A program made the translations under genes and the position numbers. The notes under the pieces were generated by a model. The model saw only the letters and a list, made by a program, of their open reading frames with translations. It was not told the origin of the DNA and did no database searches. This document shows, one piece after another, positions 24,605 to 34,110 of a stretch of 64,000 nt of DNA (its first letter is position 1; each line of letters starts with the position of its first letter). The stretch comes from Thiomargarita sp. (GTDB lineage Bacteria; Pseudomonadota; Gammaproteobacteria; Beggiatoales; Beggiatoaceae), in NCBI GenBank assembly GCA_020718845.1, contig DYRG01000001.1, positions 124,001-188,000 on the forward strand, written 5' to 3'.

Positions 24605-27506
24605 ACCAATGAAACTCTTTTGCAAGTTCTTCTAATTTTTCTGGAAGAACGCCTTTAGTATAATAAAATCCTTGCACGCCGTCACAACCTAATTGTTTGA
24701 GGAATTGTTTTTGTTCAAGGGTTTCTACACCTTCCGCAACCACTTTCAAACCTAAGTTTTTTGCAATAAATAAAATAGAAGGAACGATTTTATGATTCAT
24801 TGAATCGGGTTTCTCAACATCTGTAATTAAAGAGCAATCGACTTTTAAACTATCGACGGGTAATGATTTCAAATAATTTAAAGAAGAATAACCTGTTCCA
24901 AAATCATCAATTGATAAATGAATGCCTAATTCTTTGATTTTTAAAAGAATATCGCACGCTAAATTTAAATCGTATAAAGCCGCACTTTCGGTGATTTCTA
25001 TTTCTAACCATTCTCCGCACACGTCGGTTTCTAATAAAATGTTTTGAATGCGTTCAAATAAGTTATCTCGTTGAAAGGCTTTTACCGATAAATTGATTGC
25101 CAAGCGTAACTCTAATCCTTTGTTTTTCCAGTCTTTTATTTGATTACAGGCTGTGCGTAAAACAAAATCATCAATATCATAAATAATATGAGATTGCTCT
25201 GCTAAAATAATGAAAACATCGGGAGAAATTTCTCCACGTTCTGGGTGTTTCCAACGCAATAATGCTTCAATGCTCGTGATTTTCTCATCGATTAAATCAA
25301 TTCGCGGTTGATAAACCAAATACAGTTCATTATTTAAAATTGCTTGTTCTAAAGATTGTTCTAAATAGAAATCTTCTTCTAATTTCTTTGCGAGTTTTTC
25401 CTCAAAAAAAGCATAACTGATTCTCTCTTGTTTTGCATAATACATTGCAATGTCAGCAGATTTGTATAATATTTCTAATTTGTTTCCATCTTGAGGGGCG
25501 CACGCAATACCGATACTTACTGAAACTCTAATTTCATATTTATCAAACACAAAAGGTTTATGTAAAACATCAATAATTTGTTGAGCAATTGCAATCGCTT
25601 CGGTTTCTCTGGCGTTTAATAATAGAAATGCAAATTCATCACCACCTAATCTTGCAAGCATATTTTTACCATGCACACAAATTTTTAATCTTTCTGCAAC
25701 GTGAATAAGTAACTTATCACCTACATCATGACCACGCGTATCATTAATAATTTTGAAACGATCTAAATCTAAACATAATAAAGCTAATGGGTTGATTAAT
25801 AAGTTTTTTTCAAAAGATAAATGCTTATTTGCAAATTCATTCCAATAACGTCGATTAGGTAAATTAGTTAAAGGATCAAAATAAGCTAAATGTTTAATCG
25901 CTGATTCAGATTTCTTCCGTTCAGTTAAATCAATACCAATGGCGATTTGGGTTTCATCTGATAAGTTAATTAATGCCCATGAGGTATTGATTATTTCTCC
26001 ATAACAACTTAGCATATCGTAATCATGCCAACGCATTTCATCAGTGCGTTCAAATAAGGTTCTTAATTGTTGAATCTGCTCCCAATTTTCATCAGGTTTA
26101 AAACCCATTAAACGTTCAAATTCATAATTTGAAGATAACGCAGGTTGATCTATTTTATTAAGCAAGATCATGACTGGAATTGCATTACCAATTTTCTTAA
26201 ATAATTCACGTTCATTAGAGGTTGTTATTTTAAGTTCTAAATTATCTAATGCAAAACAAACATCATTAATAACTTTCTCACATAATTTTGAATATTCGGG
26301 CGTAAAGAAATTCTCAATAGAAGAACAAAGCGTAAATACGCCGACTATTTGATTATTTTGAAATAATGGAAACATTGCCGTTGATGCAACATTACAATAT
26401 CGAGGTTTCTTATCACTAAATGATATTAAATTAGGATTAAAATGATTCATAATTAACGGTTTTTTATGAAGCCAAACTTCACTAATTAAACCTGTTCTAC
26501 CAGATTTTAATTCTTTGATTGATAAATGAAAATTAGTTGGACATTCACAAAGATTTCCTATACTAATTATTTCAGCATAGTTGTCATCGTTTTTATTATT
26601 TGAAAAGACTACCCACGCACTTTCTAAACCAATAGTATTAATGGTAACCTGACATACTTGCTCAAATAATTCACGATAATTTGTAGTTCGCATAATAATT
26701 TGATTGGTTTCTGCCAACGCATTATAGAAACGATTTTGTTGTTCTAAATCATGACTTTTTTCTTCTATACGTTTCGCCATTTCATTAAAACTATGGTTTA
26801 ATTGATTAAACTCATCATTTCCTTGAATAGAAATGCGTGCTTTATAATTAAATTGAGAAAATTCTTGAGAAAGATGAATTAATTTATTTACTCGACGAGA
26901 AACATGGTAATTTAAAAATAAACTTAAAAGAAAAGCACTCAGAATAATAAAAGATAAAATCAGTATTTTTCCTTTTAGATAATGCCATTCAAGTCTTTGT
27001 TGTTTAAAGGTTGTATTGTACAAAATAAAAAGCGTATAAATTTTTTGAAATGAAACACCAAACCGCTCTCGTTTACTTAAATCAAGAGGATAATAAATTG
27101 CCATAAAATTTTGATCTCGAAGAGGTACAATAATTGGAACATTATTTGTTCTCACATTTGTTGCAATTATTTCATCATAATGTGGCATAACGCTTACAGC
27201 AAGTTTTCCTTTCACATCCATACGACCTGCATATAATATTTGATTATGTTCATCCGCCACAAAAATACAAAATATTTCACTAATTGCACTCACCCAACTT
27301 AGTTCACGCTGTATTTCAAAAATATCTTTTTTTTCTAATGTATTAATGAGTTCTGCTTGTAATCGACTTGCACGAATTTCAATTTCTTTTGTAATCTCTT
27401 TTTTTAAATTATCTTGTTCGTGATAATACAAGCCATAAGATAGAAAACTCATAATAATTATGCTATATAAAATTAATAGCAATGGTATTTTGTAAGAAAG
27501 TTTCAT
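24594..27506 (-). CDS. Membrane GGDEF-EAL protein with periplasmic sensor, HAMP and GAF
   Basis: 970 residues. Membrane segments lie at about 8-28 and 172-196, enclosing a periplasmic domain of ~140 residues. Then come HAMP (~197-250), a GAF-like domain (~270-430), a PAS-like stretch (~435-545), GGDEF (RLGGDEF near 618, with DFDxLTxLPNR-type start DPLTNLPNRRYW) and EAL (SIEALLRW near 747; later ITESAA, IDDFGTGYSSL, KVDCSLI). Both catalytic motifs look intact, so it could make and degrade cyclic di-GMP. It is 14 bases after a substrate-binding lipoprotein gene, the likely source of its signal. Confidence 0.93.
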   Translation of the reverse strand: MKLSYKIPLLLILYSIIIMSFLSYGLYYHEQDNLKKEITKEIEIRASRLQAELINTLEKKDIFEIQRELSWVSAISEIFCIFVADEHNQILYAGRMDVKGKLAVSVMPHYDEIIATNVRTNNVPIIVPLRDQNFMAIYYPLDLSKRERFGVSFQKIYTLFILYNTTFKQQRLEWHYLKGKILILSFIILSAFLLSLFLNYHVSRRVNKLIHLSQEFSQFNYKARISIQGNDEFNQLNHSFNEMAKRIEEKSHDLEQQNRFYNALAETNQIIMRTTNYRELFEQVCQVTINTIGLESAWVVFSNNKNDDNYAEIISIGNLCECPTNFHLSIKELKSGRTGLISEVWLHKKPLIMNHFNPNLISFSDKKPRYCNVASTAMFPLFQNNQIVGVFTLCSSIENFFTPEYSKLCEKVINDVCFALDNLELKITTSNERELFKKIGNAIPVMILLNKIDQPALSSNYEFERLMGFKPDENWEQIQQLRTLFERTDEMRWHDYDMLSCYGEIINTSWALINLSDETQIAIGIDLTERKKSESAIKHLAYFDPLTNLPNRRYWNEFANKHLSFEKNLLINPLALLCLDLDRFKIINDTRGHDVGDKLLIHVAERLKICVHGKNMLARLGGDEFAFLLLNARETEAIAIAQQIIDVLHKPFVFDKYEIRVSVSIGIACAPQDGNKLEILYKSADIAMYYAKQERISYAFFEEKLAKKLEEDFYLEQSLEQAILNNELYLVYQPRIDLIDEKITSIEALLRWKHPERGEISPDVFIILAEQSHIIYDIDDFVLRTACNQIKDWKNKGLELRLAINLSVKAFQRDNLFERIQNILLETDVCGEWLEIEITESAALYDLNLACDILLKIKELGIHLSIDDFGTGYSSLNYLKSLPVDSLKVDCSLITDVEKPDSMNHKIVPSILFIAKNLGLKVVAEGVETLEQKQFLKQLGCDGVQGFYYTKGVLPEKLEELAKEFHWFKV

Positions 27507-27520
27507 AGTAATATTTATAA

Positions 27521-28492
27521 TTAAGGAATAAGTTCAGATAAAGCATCAATAGATGCTAATGAACTTATTGAATTATTTGGAATTTGTTGAGGAACATAGC
27601 CATAATATGCCATCCAATCTGCCATTGCTTCAGTCCTTTGTTGTAAGATAGGAAGTCCACCGCCTAAAAAATAATAATTTTGATCTAAATTAGGAAAGCG
27701 TACACCCTTGATCATGTTTAATATTAATTCTGGGGTAGTATTTTTTCTTTCAGCAATATATTTTAACGCCATTTCTGGTTGTTGTTTTTCGAGAAAATTA
27801 AGTCCTTTAAACCATGCTTCTGCAACCATTTTCCAATCTACTTTACGATTTTGTAAAATATCTTCACGGACAACTAAAATATCAAGAATTTGCTCAGATA
27901 TATGACGACTATTAAATAAATTAATTCCTCCTTTTTCTACTAAATAAGATAAAATCGGATCAGCACTAATAATTCCATCAACTTGCTTTGATAAAAAAGC
28001 TGTTTCATGCTTATCCCAAGTTAAAGAAATAAATTTAACATCATGCAAAGACAATCCCGCTTTATTTAAAATTTTTTGTAATAAAAATTGGCTTAAAATA
28101 GTGTTTTCTCCACCAATGGTTTTTCCTTTCAATTGATTTAATTCAGTAATATGAGATTGAGTAATAAGCGCATCTCCACCGTCAGAAACATCTAAAATTA
28201 AAATAGCGCGTAAGTCTGGAATGAAAGGTAATAAAGTAATTGCTTCATTTAATGAAATCATTAAACCATCAATTAAATTATTACGAAAAGCTAACATCGA
28301 TTCGGTTGTAGATTGATAATCAACAATCCTCACTTTTTTGGGAGAAAGATAACCCAAATTCCGAGCCAAATATAACGGCTCATAACCAATCCACAAATTA
28401 GAACCAATCTTTAAAACATCTTGTGGCGGTTCAAGACAACCCGTTAAATTCAAACATAATATACTAATCAAAAAATATTTTTTTAAATCCAT
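27521..28492 (-). CDS. Periplasmic substrate-binding lipoprotein, NMT1/SsuA-ThiY-like, orphan
   Basis: 323 residues. The signal peptide ends with a lipobox (LNLTGC, Cys19). The mature part is a type-II periplasmic binding protein of the nitrate/taurine/thiamine-precursor group: LKIGSNLWIGYEPLYLARNLGYL, YQSTTESMLAFRNNLIDGLMISL, LKGKTIGG. GGAG precedes the ATG. No ABC permease or ATPase is nearby. Instead the next gene is a GGDEF-EAL membrane protein, so it likely senses a ligand for cyclic di-GMP signalling rather than feeding a transporter. Confidence 0.88.
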   Translation of the reverse strand: MDLKKYFLISILCLNLTGCLEPPQDVLKIGSNLWIGYEPLYLARNLGYLSPKKVRIVDYQSTTESMLAFRNNLIDGLMISLNEAITLLPFIPDLRAILILDVSDGGDALITQSHITELNQLKGKTIGGENTILSQFLLQKILNKAGLSLHDVKFISLTWDKHETAFLSKQVDGIISADPILSYLVEKGGINLFNSRHISEQILDILVVREDILQNRKVDWKMVAEAWFKGLNFLEKQQPEMALKYIAERKNTTPELILNMIKGVRFPNLDQNYYFLGGGLPILQQRTEAMADWMAYYGYVPQQIPNNSISSLASIDALSELIP

Positions 28493-28587
28493 TATTTTAA
28501 CTCCACTTTGTATTGGTTTAATAATCTATGCAAATCGCGTTCTTATCTAGTATTTTAAAGCATTTTTATACGAAATGGGGAAGTTAA

Positions 28588-28617
28588 TTGAAACTTAGTT
28601 ATTAAGCACGTTATAAT
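28588..28617 (+). promoter_or_regulatory. Sigma-70 promoter of the DUF1674 gene
   Basis: TTGAAA (28588-28593), an 18-base spacer and a perfect TATAAT (28612-28617), 27 bases before the ATG. Confidence 0.7.
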
Positions 28618-28644
28618 GCGTTCTTTTAATTTGGAGCAGATAAC

Positions 28645-28809
28645 ATGACTGATATTTCGTCAACCCCTGTCGATGAATCCGTACCTCACCAACCTCTTGA
28701 AAATAAAGATGATCTTGAAAAGAAACCAGAAGAAATTGGCGGGCGACAAGGCTTAGAACCCACCCGTTACGGTGATTGGGAAAAAGGCGGACGTTGTATT
28801 GATTTTTAA
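28645..28809 (+). CDS. DUF1674 small protein (succinate dehydrogenase assembly factor 4-like)
   Basis: 54 residues with GGAG eight bases before the ATG and its own promoter and terminator. The N-terminus is acidic and disordered. The C-terminus is the DUF1674 signature, EEIGGRQGLEPTRYGDWEK and GGRCIDF. In mitochondria the relative Sdh8/SDHAF4 helps assemble the flavinated SdhA subunit. The bacterial role is inferred from this. No sdh gene is in the window. Confidence 0.88.
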   Translation: MTDISSTPVDESVPHQPLENKDDLEKKPEEIGGRQGLEPTRYGDWEKGGRCIDF

Positions 28810-28975
28810 TTAACTTGGATTCTTTTAATTTCAGGTTTATAGTTTGTTATTGAAAAACCCAGTCAACTTAAAGAATCCAATACTGTTTTTCAAGCAATTT
28901 AAAACTCTCAGAAACCATCCCTGAATCCTATCACAAAACCCAAAATTTGGATCAACATCGCAAAACAAGATTTAG

Positions 28976-29010
28976 CCTAGACATATCAAATGATTATATC
29001 TAGGTTTTTA
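28976..29010 (+). terminator. Terminator after the DUF1674 gene
   Basis: CCTAGACATA (28976-28985) pairs with TATATCTAGG (28995-29004) with one mismatch, followed by TTTTTA. It ends just before the convergent gcvT stop. Confidence 0.7.
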
Positions 29011-29013
29011 AAA

Positions 29014-30093
29014 TCAAACTAAGGCTTTGCCGTGACGAACAAAGGGGGATTTAACTATTTGAGCGGCATAGAGTTTTCCTCTAATTTCTACTTGAACTTG
29101 ATCGCCACAATCTGCGGGAACACGCGCTAATGCAATTGCTCGACCTAAAGTTGGAGAAAATGTTCCGCTGGTGATTTCTCCGTTGCCTTTTTCAGTTAAG
29201 ACTTTTTGATGATTTCTTAACACACCTTTCTCTAATAATAACAAACCCACTTGCACTAAACAGTTGCTCTCACATTTTTCTTTTAATGCTGCGCGTCCGA
29301 TGAAATCCCGTTCTTCAGGTTGAAAAGCAATTGTCCATTTCAAACCCGCTTCACATGGAGAAATGCTTTCATCCATATCTGTTCCATACAAACACATCCC
29401 TGCTTCTAATCGTAAAGTATCGCGTGCACCTAATCCAGCGGGTTTGAAACCAGCATTTAAAAGTACATCCCAAAATTCTGTAACCTCTTGATTTGGAAGC
29501 ATAATTTCAAATCCATCTTCGCCGGTATAACCCGTTCTAGCAATAAACCAATCGTTATTCCAAGTTGCGAAAAACACACCTAATTGAATTGCAGAATCTT
29601 GTAAGTCTTTGGGTAATAAAGGTAAAACTTTAGCACGAGCATTGGGTCCTTGAACCGCTAACATCGACAAATCTCGGCGTTCTTGAATAGAAATATCAAA
29701 AGATTCAGCTTGTTGCGTAATCCAAGCAAGGTCTTTATCGTGCGTTCCCGCATTTACGACCAAACGATAATGTTCCTCTGCACAGAAATAAACAATTAAA
29801 TCATCAATTACACCGCCTTGTTCATTTAACATACAACTGTATAATGCTTTGCCAGTTGTTTTAAGTCGATCAACATCATTTGCTAAGAGTTTTTGTAAGA
29901 AAGTTTTAACATTTGTTCCTTTCAAATCAACGATGGTCATGTGAGAAACATCAAATACGCCCGCATCACGACGAACTTGGTGATGTTCATTGAGTTGTGA
30001 ACCGTAATGCAATGGCATTTCCCAGCCCGCAAAATCGACCATTTTTCCACCCGCAGCAACGTGTTGCGCAAATAAAGCGGTTTGTTGTGTCAT
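29014..30093 (-). CDS. gcvT: Glycine cleavage system T protein (aminomethyltransferase)
   Basis: 359 residues. Transfers the methylene group from the lipoyl-bound aminomethyl of H protein to tetrahydrofolate. Family marks are VDFAGWEMPLHYGSQLNEHHQVRRDAGVFDVSHM, the folate-site Asp and YTGEDGFEIMLP, GLGARDTLRLEAGMCLYG, and the C-terminal GEITSGTFSPTLGRAIALARV. AGAGGA precedes the ATG. gcvH and gcvP are not adjacent, unlike in many relatives. Confidence 0.96.
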   Translation of the reverse strand: MTQQTALFAQHVAAGGKMVDFAGWEMPLHYGSQLNEHHQVRRDAGVFDVSHMTIVDLKGTNVKTFLQKLLANDVDRLKTTGKALYSCMLNEQGGVIDDLIVYFCAEEHYRLVVNAGTHDKDLAWITQQAESFDISIQERRDLSMLAVQGPNARAKVLPLLPKDLQDSAIQLGVFFATWNNDWFIARTGYTGEDGFEIMLPNQEVTEFWDVLLNAGFKPAGLGARDTLRLEAGMCLYGTDMDESISPCEAGLKWTIAFQPEERDFIGRAALKEKCESNCLVQVGLLLLEKGVLRNHQKVLTEKGNGEITSGTFSPTLGRAIALARVPADCGDQVQVEIRGKLYAAQIVKSPFVRHGKALV

Positions 30094-30149
30094 AATAGTT
30101 GTCCTCTAATTATTCAATTTAAGCGTATTTTAACATATCATAATGTAGA

Positions 30150-30190
30150 AAAATAAAAAAACCACCACAGTTATTACAACTATGATGGTT
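30150..30190 (-). terminator. Rho-independent terminator of the C11 protease gene
   Basis: AACTATGATGGTT (30178-30190) pairs with AACCACCACAGTT (30160-30172), 13 pairs with wobbles and a five-base loop. Followed on the minus strand by TTTTTTATTTTTC. Confidence 0.85.
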
Positions 30191-30213
30191 AAATTTAAAG
30201 TTATTTGAAAGTT

Positions 30214-32469
30214 TTAGGGTTGAGAAACTTCAAATAATTTTGGTGTGCTAGTATTTCCAAACGTATCTTCAGCAATTGCTTCAAGTACAAATGATCCCGC
30301 TACTTTCACATTTATTAATGATAAACCGCTCAATCCTTCTTTAGGAATGACTAAAGGATCAACATCCCCAATCAAAGTCGTTAAAAGCCATTGATCAGCA
30401 GGTTTATTTGTACGAATTTCCGCATAATACAAAGGTAACAACAAACCCTTTTCTTTCACTTCAATTCCTTTTGGAGCAATCCCTTCTGGTGTTTCACCAT
30501 CGAGGATTTGTATTACTTTATTGGTTGAAGTATCGACTTGCAACATTACCAATTTAATATCATCAGTATCAGGTCCTAAATACAACGCTGTTCCTATCAA
30601 GATATTACCATTAGGTTCTGCACGAAAACCACTAATCGATAAATTAGTTCCATTTGCACCTTTTAAAACAGGAAATTCACCATTCCATTGCACAGGATAA
30701 TTACCAGAAGAAGTAATCTTTGTATAAGAAACTTCATTCAAATAAGTAATAAGTTGAGCAGGTTGTGCATCTAATAATGTAACAGTATTGCTTTCAGGTT
30801 GATATTTTAATTCTACCTGATAACTTACACCATTAGCGACTACAATTGGAATAGAAAGTGTGAGTTTATTCAAATCAAAGGTACTGGAAATGGTTAATCC
30901 AGAAATAAAATCAGCCACCTCAGAAATTTCTACATTAAAGCTACCTTGAGTATTTGAAGTTAAAATAACTTTGAAATAGTTAGTTTCTCCATTATTATCC
31001 GTAACTTCAACAAGAGGTAAGGTAACTTTGTTGTCTGCAAAAACCGCTTGTTTATCAAGCCCAAAAGTTTTACTCAATACTGAAATTCGCAATGCTGCCA
31101 AGTTATTATCAGCAATATTCACTTGGTTAGTATTTGCCCGAGTAGCCACTCCTGTTATGGTTGGTGCACTATCTGTTTTTTGAGCATTTCCTACCGCCAC
31201 TAAGATTTCTGACCACTTATTTGCTAAGCCATTCACTGTTTCGGTAATAAAAGCTAACAGATTGTATTGTTGGTAATTGGTGTAATCAACATCTAACCCT
31301 TTTTGAGGATAGTAGATCGACAAACCAAATGCACCATTATTTTGACGCAGCGTTCCTAAGTCTTTTGCAATGATCATATCATTGATAGCAGCAGTCAATT
31401 GATCGGCAGATTGTTTAACGTTAGTATTAGCAGTTTCATTTTTCAAACGGACTGCAAATTCACCGATGTCAATGTAGTTTGTATCATCTTTTGCTTTTGC
31501 GGGAGAATTAATACTATATTTAGTAGTTTCACCGCGTGCTTTTTGGATCAACAATAATTCACTTGCTCCACCAATAGTAACTGCATTTGCTACCGCATCA
31601 AAAAATGAAAGTGCACTGTTTTGATAGTGAGGATATTTTGTTAAATCAAATGCCGCATGCGCTTTTAATATCTTATCTGCTTCACCTTTGTTATGGTGTG
31701 CTTGATATGTTTTAACTTCTTCTATTGAAAAGTTACGCATAGTTGCATCAGGATTATTTTTTAACCAACCTAATGCACCGTTGTAATCCCAACCAGCTCC
31801 AAAATCGATTTCTGCATTTGCAATGTAGGTATCAGTATGTTTAACCATATCAGGTAGAAGTTCCATACCACCTAATAAGCAAGTATCAAAGGTAATGAAA
31901 TCAAATTTTCCTAAGGTTAATTCATTTCTAACTTCATTAATGATTTTACCGATTTCGGCAATTTTCATACCCGGACCGTGCGCTGTTCCATCTTGGGTAT
32001 CGCCACCAAAACCACCGCTCCATTGTCCGCCGTGATCCCATAGCACCAAGCCATAACGTTGCGCTGGATATTTATTAATTCCCCATTTGAGAAATGCTTT
32101 AAAATTCTCAGTTTTATCTAAATCAAGTTCTTCACTTTTTTCAATAGGCGTTGAACTCGGAACAGGCACTTCATTGTATGCTTTTTTTCCAACCACAAGA
32201 GCTTCTAGTTTAGGGTCGCCTTTTTGAATTAAATAGCGAAAACTTCCTTTGTAGCTAGGATTTTTTTCTCCATCGTAATCTGCTTGAACAACGATGTTAA
32301 AACCTTCAGAGCTACCTACTTGCTCCATTTCCAACATATCTTGCATTAAACTGTAAGATAGATTGTGATCTGCGTGTCCATAGACTAAAATTGTCCATGT
32401 TTGTGCAGCAAAAGAACTCGTTGAACCTATTAGAACTAATAGGACAACTAACCAACGCGTTAACTTCAT
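30214..32469 (-). CDS. Secreted clostripain-like cysteine protease (peptidase C11)
   Basis: 751 residues with a signal peptide (cleavage near FAA-QTW, residue 21-22). The protease domain (~25-400) has the clan CD catalytic dyad: His146 in VLWDHGGQWSGGFG and Cys197 in FDTCLLGGMELL. Hydrophobic strands precede both, as in clostripain and caspases. YGHADHNL near the N-terminus is typical of C11. The second half (~440-751) is beta-rich, without a recognised domain, and may be a binding or anchoring module. Exported. Monocistronic, with its own terminator. Confidence 0.88.
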   Translation of the reverse strand: MKLTRWLVVLLVLIGSTSSFAAQTWTILVYGHADHNLSYSLMQDMLEMEQVGSSEGFNIVVQADYDGEKNPSYKGSFRYLIQKGDPKLEALVVGKKAYNEVPVPSSTPIEKSEELDLDKTENFKAFLKWGINKYPAQRYGLVLWDHGGQWSGGFGGDTQDGTAHGPGMKIAEIGKIINEVRNELTLGKFDFITFDTCLLGGMELLPDMVKHTDTYIANAEIDFGAGWDYNGALGWLKNNPDATMRNFSIEEVKTYQAHHNKGEADKILKAHAAFDLTKYPHYQNSALSFFDAVANAVTIGGASELLLIQKARGETTKYSINSPAKAKDDTNYIDIGEFAVRLKNETANTNVKQSADQLTAAINDMIIAKDLGTLRQNNGAFGLSIYYPQKGLDVDYTNYQQYNLLAFITETVNGLANKWSEILVAVGNAQKTDSAPTITGVATRANTNQVNIADNNLAALRISVLSKTFGLDKQAVFADNKVTLPLVEVTDNNGETNYFKVILTSNTQGSFNVEISEVADFISGLTISSTFDLNKLTLSIPIVVANGVSYQVELKYQPESNTVTLLDAQPAQLITYLNEVSYTKITSSGNYPVQWNGEFPVLKGANGTNLSISGFRAEPNGNILIGTALYLGPDTDDIKLVMLQVDTSTNKVIQILDGETPEGIAPKGIEVKEKGLLLPLYYAEIRTNKPADQWLLTTLIGDVDPLVIPKEGLSGLSLINVKVAGSFVLEAIAEDTFGNTSTPKLFEVSQP

Positions 32470-32709
32470 AACTTCTTATGCCTCATAAATAAATTAAAAT
32501 TAAAAGAAAAAATATTGCAAAATGCTAAAAATTAACCTTAACACCTGATCATCATAAAATAAAAGAACACCATTTGTCAAAAAGCCAATATTAGAAAATC
32601 TTAATTTTCATTGGGACGAGAATTTTTTACTTTGTATTGACAAAAAGCATTCACAATTGTTGATTTGCGTTTCATAATATAAAGTTCACTCGTTATAAAA
32701 AAACTAAAC

Positions 32710-34110
32710 GTGGCAATTTCACAGTGGCGACAACATTTTGATGAGGCGTTAAATCGCACGCTTGACCGCACGGTGCGGCTCGCGGTGACGGGGCTAAGTC
32801 GAAGTGGCAAAACGGTTTTTATCACCTCGTTGGTGCAGCAGCTTTTGCACAGCGCGGACAATCCGCATTTGCCGTTCTTCAAAGTCGCGGGCGAAGGGCG
32901 TTTGCGCGGCACGAAACCCCAATCTCAGCCCGATTTGCACATTCCGGCGTTTCGTTATGATGTGGCGTTGGAGGCGTTTCTTGCCGATCCGCCGCGCTTT
33001 CCTGAACCCACGAATGGGATTAGTGAAATTCGTTTGGCGATTCGTTACAAATCTTCAAATAAAATCATCCAAAAATTGAGTAAAATCAATACTTTATATG
33101 TAGATATAATTGATTATCCGGGTGAATGGTTATTAGATTTGCCGTTATTAGAATGGTCGTTTGATGAATGGTCACGACAAATCGCTTTGTTATGCGATAA
33201 ATCACCGAGAAATCATTTGTCAGAAGCGTGGCGGGTATTTCTGGATGCGGTGGATGTCACCAAAGAAACGAATGAAACAACGTTAAGACAAGCCAGCGAA
33301 TTATATACGCAATTTTTATTAGCTTGTAAAGATAAACAACAAGGTTTAACTTTATTACAACCCGGGCGTTTCACAATGCCGGGTGATTTGAAAGGCGCGC
33401 CGTTATTAGAATTTTGTCCGATTCTTAAAATTCCTTTGGGAGTAAAAAAAGAAGATTCTTTTTATGGAATCATGAAGAAACGTTACGAATCTTATAAAGA
33501 ACACGTCGTTAAGAAATTCTATAAAGAACACTTTTCAAATTTTGATCGACAAATCGTGTTAGTCGACGTTTTAAAAACCTTTAATACGGGATTTCATACT
33601 TTTGTCGATATGCGAGAAGCGATTCATTTGGTATTAAAGAGTTTTCATTATGGAAAATCGGGCGTTTTTAATCGTTTATTTCGGTTTCAAACCAAAGTTG
33701 ATAAACTGCTATTTGCGGCGACGAAAGCAGATCACATCACTCCGAATCAACTCCCTAATTTAGAACGATTTTTACAATTAATGCTCATGCAAGCGAATAA
33801 CAATGCCCGATTTGAAGGGGTAGAAACTGAAACCCTCGCATTATCGGCTTTGCAATGTACAACTCCTGTTTCTGCATCATTTCAAGGAAAACCTTTGTCG
33901 TGCATTAAAGGAATCCCGAATGATAGTGAGAAACCTTTAGCGATTTTTCCTGGAGAAATCCCAGTAGAAATTCCACCGCCTGAAGATTGGACGACAGAGC
34001 GGTTTTATTTTGTTGATTTTCGTCCACCCTTATTGCACGATGCCCACGCCCTTCCTCATTTACGGATGGATCGCGCATTAGAGTTTTTATTAGGAGATAA
34101 ATTTTCATGA
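32710..34110 (+). CDS. ycjX: YcjX-family P-loop ATPase/GTPase
   Basis: 466 residues from a GTG at 32710; the N-terminus WRQHFDEALNRTLDRTVRLAVTGLSRSGKTVFITSLVQQLL matches the family, with the P-loop at GLSRSGKT. YVDIIDYPGEWLLDLPLLEWSF is the DUF463 signature (Walker B-like). No ribosome site is evident. A TTCACA-17-CATAAT pair upstream could be its promoter. In E. coli ycjX belongs to the phage-shock regulon; the function is not known. Overlaps ycjF by four bases. The first ~300 bases are more GC-rich than the rest. Confidence 0.93.
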   Translation: MAISQWRQHFDEALNRTLDRTVRLAVTGLSRSGKTVFITSLVQQLLHSADNPHLPFFKVAGEGRLRGTKPQSQPDLHIPAFRYDVALEAFLADPPRFPEPTNGISEIRLAIRYKSSNKIIQKLSKINTLYVDIIDYPGEWLLDLPLLEWSFDEWSRQIALLCDKSPRNHLSEAWRVFLDAVDVTKETNETTLRQASELYTQFLLACKDKQQGLTLLQPGRFTMPGDLKGAPLLEFCPILKIPLGVKKEDSFYGIMKKRYESYKEHVVKKFYKEHFSNFDRQIVLVDVLKTFNTGFHTFVDMREAIHLVLKSFHYGKSGVFNRLFRFQTKVDKLLFAATKADHITPNQLPNLERFLQLMLMQANNNARFEGVETETLALSALQCTTPVSASFQGKPLSCIKGIPNDSEKPLAIFPGEIPVEIPPPEDWTTERFYFVDFRPPLLHDAHALPHLRMDRALEFLLGDKFS

